Positions 61,266-64,000 of a stretch of DNA of 64,000 nucleotides are shown here, piece by piece (the first letter of the stretch is position 1; every line of letters starts with the position of its first letter). Location of the stretch: positions 124,001 through 188,000 of the forward strand of contig CAVSJA010000008.1 in NCBI GenBank assembly GCA_963728145.1. Reading direction: 5' to 3'. The stretch is from CAVSJA01 sp963728145. GTDB taxonomy: Bacteria > Bacteroidota > Bacteroidia > Chitinophagales > Chitinophagaceae. The translations under genes were made by a program, and so were the position numbers. The notes beneath the pieces were generated by a model. It ran no database searches. It saw only the letters and a list, made by a program, of their open reading frames with translations, and was not told where the DNA came from.

Positions 61266-63428
61266 CTATTGAATTATAACCGATTTGGTTATTCTTTTAT
61301 TTTTAGCAAGAATGGTAACCCAATAAATTCCTGATTTAAAATTTGAAACATTTACTCTTGAATTTTTAGAGAAAGCCGTTATTGTCTTAACTATTTGCCC
61401 AGTTGAGGTAGTGAATTCTATAACAATTCCGTTTTTAAATGTTACGTTGTCAGGTATCTCCAATATCAATTCCTTTTTAGCGGGGTTTGGATATATTTTG
61501 AAATGGGTCTTTACCGATTCATCCAGATCGGTTTCTTTGTTTACAAGTCTATTTGGAATGCCTAACGGAGCTGGATAAGGAGGACAGGTCATCCCTGTAA
61601 TTGCCAAGTCGCCATTTTCACCATAAAAACTACTGGCGTTCGTGTTGCATAACGACGGCACGTCATTTCTGGCATTTACAGAAATATAGCAAGAGGCCCC
61701 CTGTGCACCGAAGTCATTTGGTATTTGAATGCTGATTGGGTTTCCAGTTTTCCTAATGGTATTTGCAAGCCCTAAACTTTTTATTATCCATTGGAAACTT
61801 GAAATGGATGGCGTGGAACTTGACGGTATGGCTTCACAATAAATTGTGTTGTTAAGTATTTCGTCGTTATCCATAAGAATTCCTATATCATTTGGGTCGC
61901 ATTCAATTCTTCTCAGCGTATTTGCGTCATCGTATGACCAAATGATGTCGACTGGCTTTTTAGCAATTAGATTTTGGGCTTTTTGTAAAGCTGCGTGCGC
62001 GTCAAGTCGGCCTGCACCTAATAAGCCTACGTACGCGGAATTTTGCGACAAACTGTATACATCAAAAGCTGTACATTTTATACATGCCTCAATTTCGTCA
62101 GGCTGAAAGGTTTCTTTAATTGAATAAATGAGTGCTGCTGTGCCGGCTACGAAAGGAGCAGCATAAGAAGTTCCACTTTGTTCACAGTTGTGATAACTCA
62201 AAGTAGAAGATCTCGTAGATGTAACATCGTATCCTGGGGCGCAAATATCAACCTTGTCATTATGTTGGTGATAATATGTGGCCGGTATGCCACCTTGTGT
62301 TGGGGTCAGATTGTGTACATCTTTATTATTGCCATAATAACTTAAGTTTCCCGGACAGTTCTGCGTTTCGCTAAGATCATACACGTGTCCTACGGAAGTA
62401 ACCGAAATTACGTTGTCGTAAGAGGCGGGATATACAAGGGCAGTTGCGGCTCCGCAAGTGTTCGTTAAGTTTCCATTTCCAGCTGCAGCAACAACTGTGA
62501 CTCCTGCATCGTTAATTATATTGATTATTTCTTGTTGAGTACTTACTGGAAAGCAGCTTCCCCATGAACAGTTAATGACTTTACACTGATAAGTATAAAC
62601 AGCGTCTAACAAGGCATTATAATTGACAGGGAGAGCTACGAGTTTTGAATTGAAACCAATCGAGCTAATGCCTATTCCATTATTGGTTTCTGCAGCCGCT
62701 ATACCCGCTACAATTGTACCATGACCGCCTAAATTTGTTATCGCTCCTGGATGTACATTGACAAACTGGTCCACGAGATCCTCATGATTTAGGTAGAAAT
62801 TTATATCGCTGATTCCAATCCGAATATTAGAGGAGCCGGTAGTTATATCCCATGCATCCCTTGCTTTTATTAACTCTAGTTGTTTTAGGGCATATGTGGA
62901 GGGACTGTGGGTGCAGTAATTGCAAGGGAAAAAATCACTCACATAGTCATTGGGTGTATATAGAAGCGTATCGACATCATTAAGCAAGTACAGAGTCAAG
63001 ATCGAAGAAGGATTATAACTGACCAAAGCGCTGTAAAGGCTTGCAATGTTGGAGGTTGTCTTAATTTTGTAAACCCGGTTCAATTTTGGAACTAATGGAT
63101 GATTAAAAAATGTAACCGACGGAAATTCTTTCTTGTAAATAGTAATGCTATAATCGTCAAATATATTATTAAGGCTGCCGTCCGAAAAAGTAAGCAAGAC
63201 AAATTCGCCGGAACTGTCCACTGTAGGAAGATTGTTGTCCGCAGCGAAACCAATTTGCAGGTATTGTTGACTTTGACTCGCTGATTGAAAAATATCACGC
63301 AACACAAGAAAATAGATCTGTGAATTACCGAAAGACGTCGGTTTGAAGTTGGATTCGTCATAAAAAAAATTTTGGTGAGGTAATCCAACGAAGTTATTTT
63401 CATGATGCTCGCGATTCCAATAGTACAA
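61266..63428 (-). CDS. Subtilisin-like (S8) protease with type IX tail, N-terminus unclear
   Basis: The protein has 720 residues in the open frame. The catalytic triad is visible: Asp in IRIGISDINFYLNHEDL, His in GGHGTIVAGIAAAETNNG, Ser in CEQSGTSYAAPFVAGTAALI. The tail is a type IX sorting domain (FKIYPNPAKKELILEI to VSNFKSGIYWVTILAKNKRI). The start is problematic: the frame begins with TTG at 63428 right after an in-frame TAG, and no signal peptide is visible, although the tail demands Sec export. A frameshift or a missing N-terminus is likely. Confidence 0.8.
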   Translation of the reverse strand: MYYWNREHHENNFVGLPHQNFFYDESNFKPTSFGNSQIYFLVLRDIFQSASQSQQYLQIGFAADNNLPTVDSSGEFVLLTFSDGSLNNIFDDYSITIYKKEFPSVTFFNHPLVPKLNRVYKIKTTSNIASLYSALVSYNPSSILTLYLLNDVDTLLYTPNDYVSDFFPCNYCTHSPSTYALKQLELIKARDAWDITTGSSNIRIGISDINFYLNHEDLVDQFVNVHPGAITNLGGHGTIVAGIAAAETNNGIGISSIGFNSKLVALPVNYNALLDAVYTYQCKVINCSWGSCFPVSTQQEIINIINDAGVTVVAAAGNGNLTNTCGAATALVYPASYDNVISVTSVGHVYDLSETQNCPGNLSYYGNNKDVHNLTPTQGGIPATYYHQHNDKVDICAPGYDVTSTRSSTLSYHNCEQSGTSYAAPFVAGTAALIYSIKETFQPDEIEACIKCTAFDVYSLSQNSAYVGLLGAGRLDAHAALQKAQNLIAKKPVDIIWSYDDANTLRRIECDPNDIGILMDNDEILNNTIYCEAIPSSSTPSISSFQWIIKSLGLANTIRKTGNPISIQIPNDFGAQGASCYISVNARNDVPSLCNTNASSFYGENGDLAITGMTCPPYPAPLGIPNRLVNKETDLDESVKTHFKIYPNPAKKELILEIPDNVTFKNGIVIEFTTSTGQIVKTITAFSKNSRVNVSNFKSGIYWVTILAKNKRITKSVIIQ

Positions 63429-63482
63429 CTACTGGTTGTAACCGTAATTCGGGAAAATGTGCAAAAGTTTTTTTATCCATTC

Positions 63483-64000
63483 TCATTGCAAAGCCCCTGC
63501 GATACAGCCGCACATCAAACAGGCGATAGTACCGCCCAACAAAGCTTTCAGGCCGAGTTCGGTCAGGTTTTTCCGTTGACTTGGAGCAAGTTGACTAATT
63601 CCCCCAACCTGGATACCAATTGAAGCAAAATTGGCAAAGCCGGCAAGGGAATAGGTTGCGATTAAAATAGACTTGGGATTGGTTATTGTTCCCTTACTGA
63701 TCATATCGCTAAAAGACACAAATGCATTGAATTCATTCAAAATAGTCTTTTCACCCAGTAATTGGCCCACTTTCAGCATATCTCCGCTATCTACCCCGAT
63801 TATCCAGGCAATTGGAGAAAATATATAACCAAGAATCATCTGAAAAGAAAGCGTTTGATAAGGTGTGTTTGCTGCGATTACTGCATTCAAATTGGTAAGA
63901 TTGCCAATGTAGCCAAGGATCCAGTTCAAAACAAATATCAAAGCTGTAAAAGCAAGTAGCATCGCTGCAACGTTTGCTGCAAGTTTCAATCCATCAGTAG
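63483..64000 (-). CDS. Concentrative nucleoside transporter, C-terminal part
   Basis: The frame is open to the right edge of the window (TDGLKLAANVAAMLLAF), so the N-terminal part is outside. The visible 170 residues include the CNT signatures GYIFSPIAWIIGV, then KTILNEFNAFVSFSDM, SLAGFANFASIGIQVGGIS and GLKALLGGTIACLMCGCIAG. CNT proteins import nucleosides with Na+ or H+. The subtilisin gene follows after 54 bases, suggesting an odd operon or a misplaced junction. Confidence 0.88.
   Translation of the reverse strand, partial: TDGLKLAANVAAMLLAFTALIFVLNWILGYIGNLTNLNAVIAANTPYQTLSFQMILGYIFSPIAWIIGVDSGDMLKVGQLLGEKTILNEFNAFVSFSDMISKGTITNPKSILIATYSLAGFANFASIGIQVGGISQLAPSQRKNLTELGLKALLGGTIACLMCGCIAGALQ

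Overview
The window comes from a Bacteroidota genome, most likely a Chitinophagaceae-like member of the class Chitinophagia. The reasons are promoter boxes of the Bacteroidota type (TAnnTTTG, once with an upstream TTTG at 20-bp spacing), type IX secretion C-terminal tails on secreted proteins, a fused SecDF, menaquinone synthesis by the futalosine route (MqnE), a DUF2027-Smr protein, DUF1573 and DUF1080 proteins, and an Rhs core of the Bacteroidota type. The genus is inference only.

Region 1 (1-20.95 kb) is an Rhs polymorphic-toxin locus. A large YD-repeat Rhs gene enters from the left edge and ends in an HNH-type toxin tip with its immunity gene. Nine displaced toxin-tip cassettes follow, eight of them distinct. 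Seven are on the plus strand and two on the minus strand. Each pairs a 3' Rhs fragment with an immunity gene directly downstream. Eight of the nine tips begin at the same sharp nucleotide boundary (CCCTTCGGGATGATGATG), and the upstream spacers that could be aligned are decayed copies of the Rhs core. Recognisable tips are HNH/EndoVII-like nucleases, a PD-(D/E)XK-like nuclease, an ADP-ribosyltransferase-like domain and a possible toxin-44-like domain. Recognisable immunity proteins are SUKH/SMI1, SUFU, a Tdi1-C-terminal-like protein and a lipoprotein. One cassette occurs twice as a near-identical 1.73-kb inverted repeat bounding 12.4 kb. A tyrosine recombinase gene closes the locus, and tails of a related recombinase lie inside both copies of the inverted repeat. 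Together this looks like a store of silent toxin tips able to recombine into the expressed Rhs gene.

Region 2 (21-45 kb) is mostly housekeeping: Smr protein, RNase P RNA, a DUF177-rpmF-plsX operon, secDF, a serine hydrolase, a class I aminotransferase, a tandem M14 peptidase pair in which one member has lost its catalytic residues, an oxidoreductase, coaE, yajC, DUF1573, nusB and groES-groEL. Region 3 (45-64 kb) holds small secreted proteins, a cupredoxin with a sorting tail, a Rieske oxygenase, an amino-acid permease, an FKBP isomerase, L-serine dehydratase, mqnE, a 1259-residue adhesin-like secreted protein, a subtilisin-like protease and the end of a CNT nucleoside transporter.

Two further patterns stand out. 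At least eleven intergenic gaps hold long imperfect hairpins whose two arms are built from the same short repeat unit in opposite orientation, with different units at different loci. Two of these are the same dispersed element with about 54-bp inverted ends. In addition, groEL and the serine dehydratase gene each carry two single-base insertions that break the frame. These look like sequence errors at least as much as real mutations, and they call for caution about single-base frameshifts elsewhere in the window.
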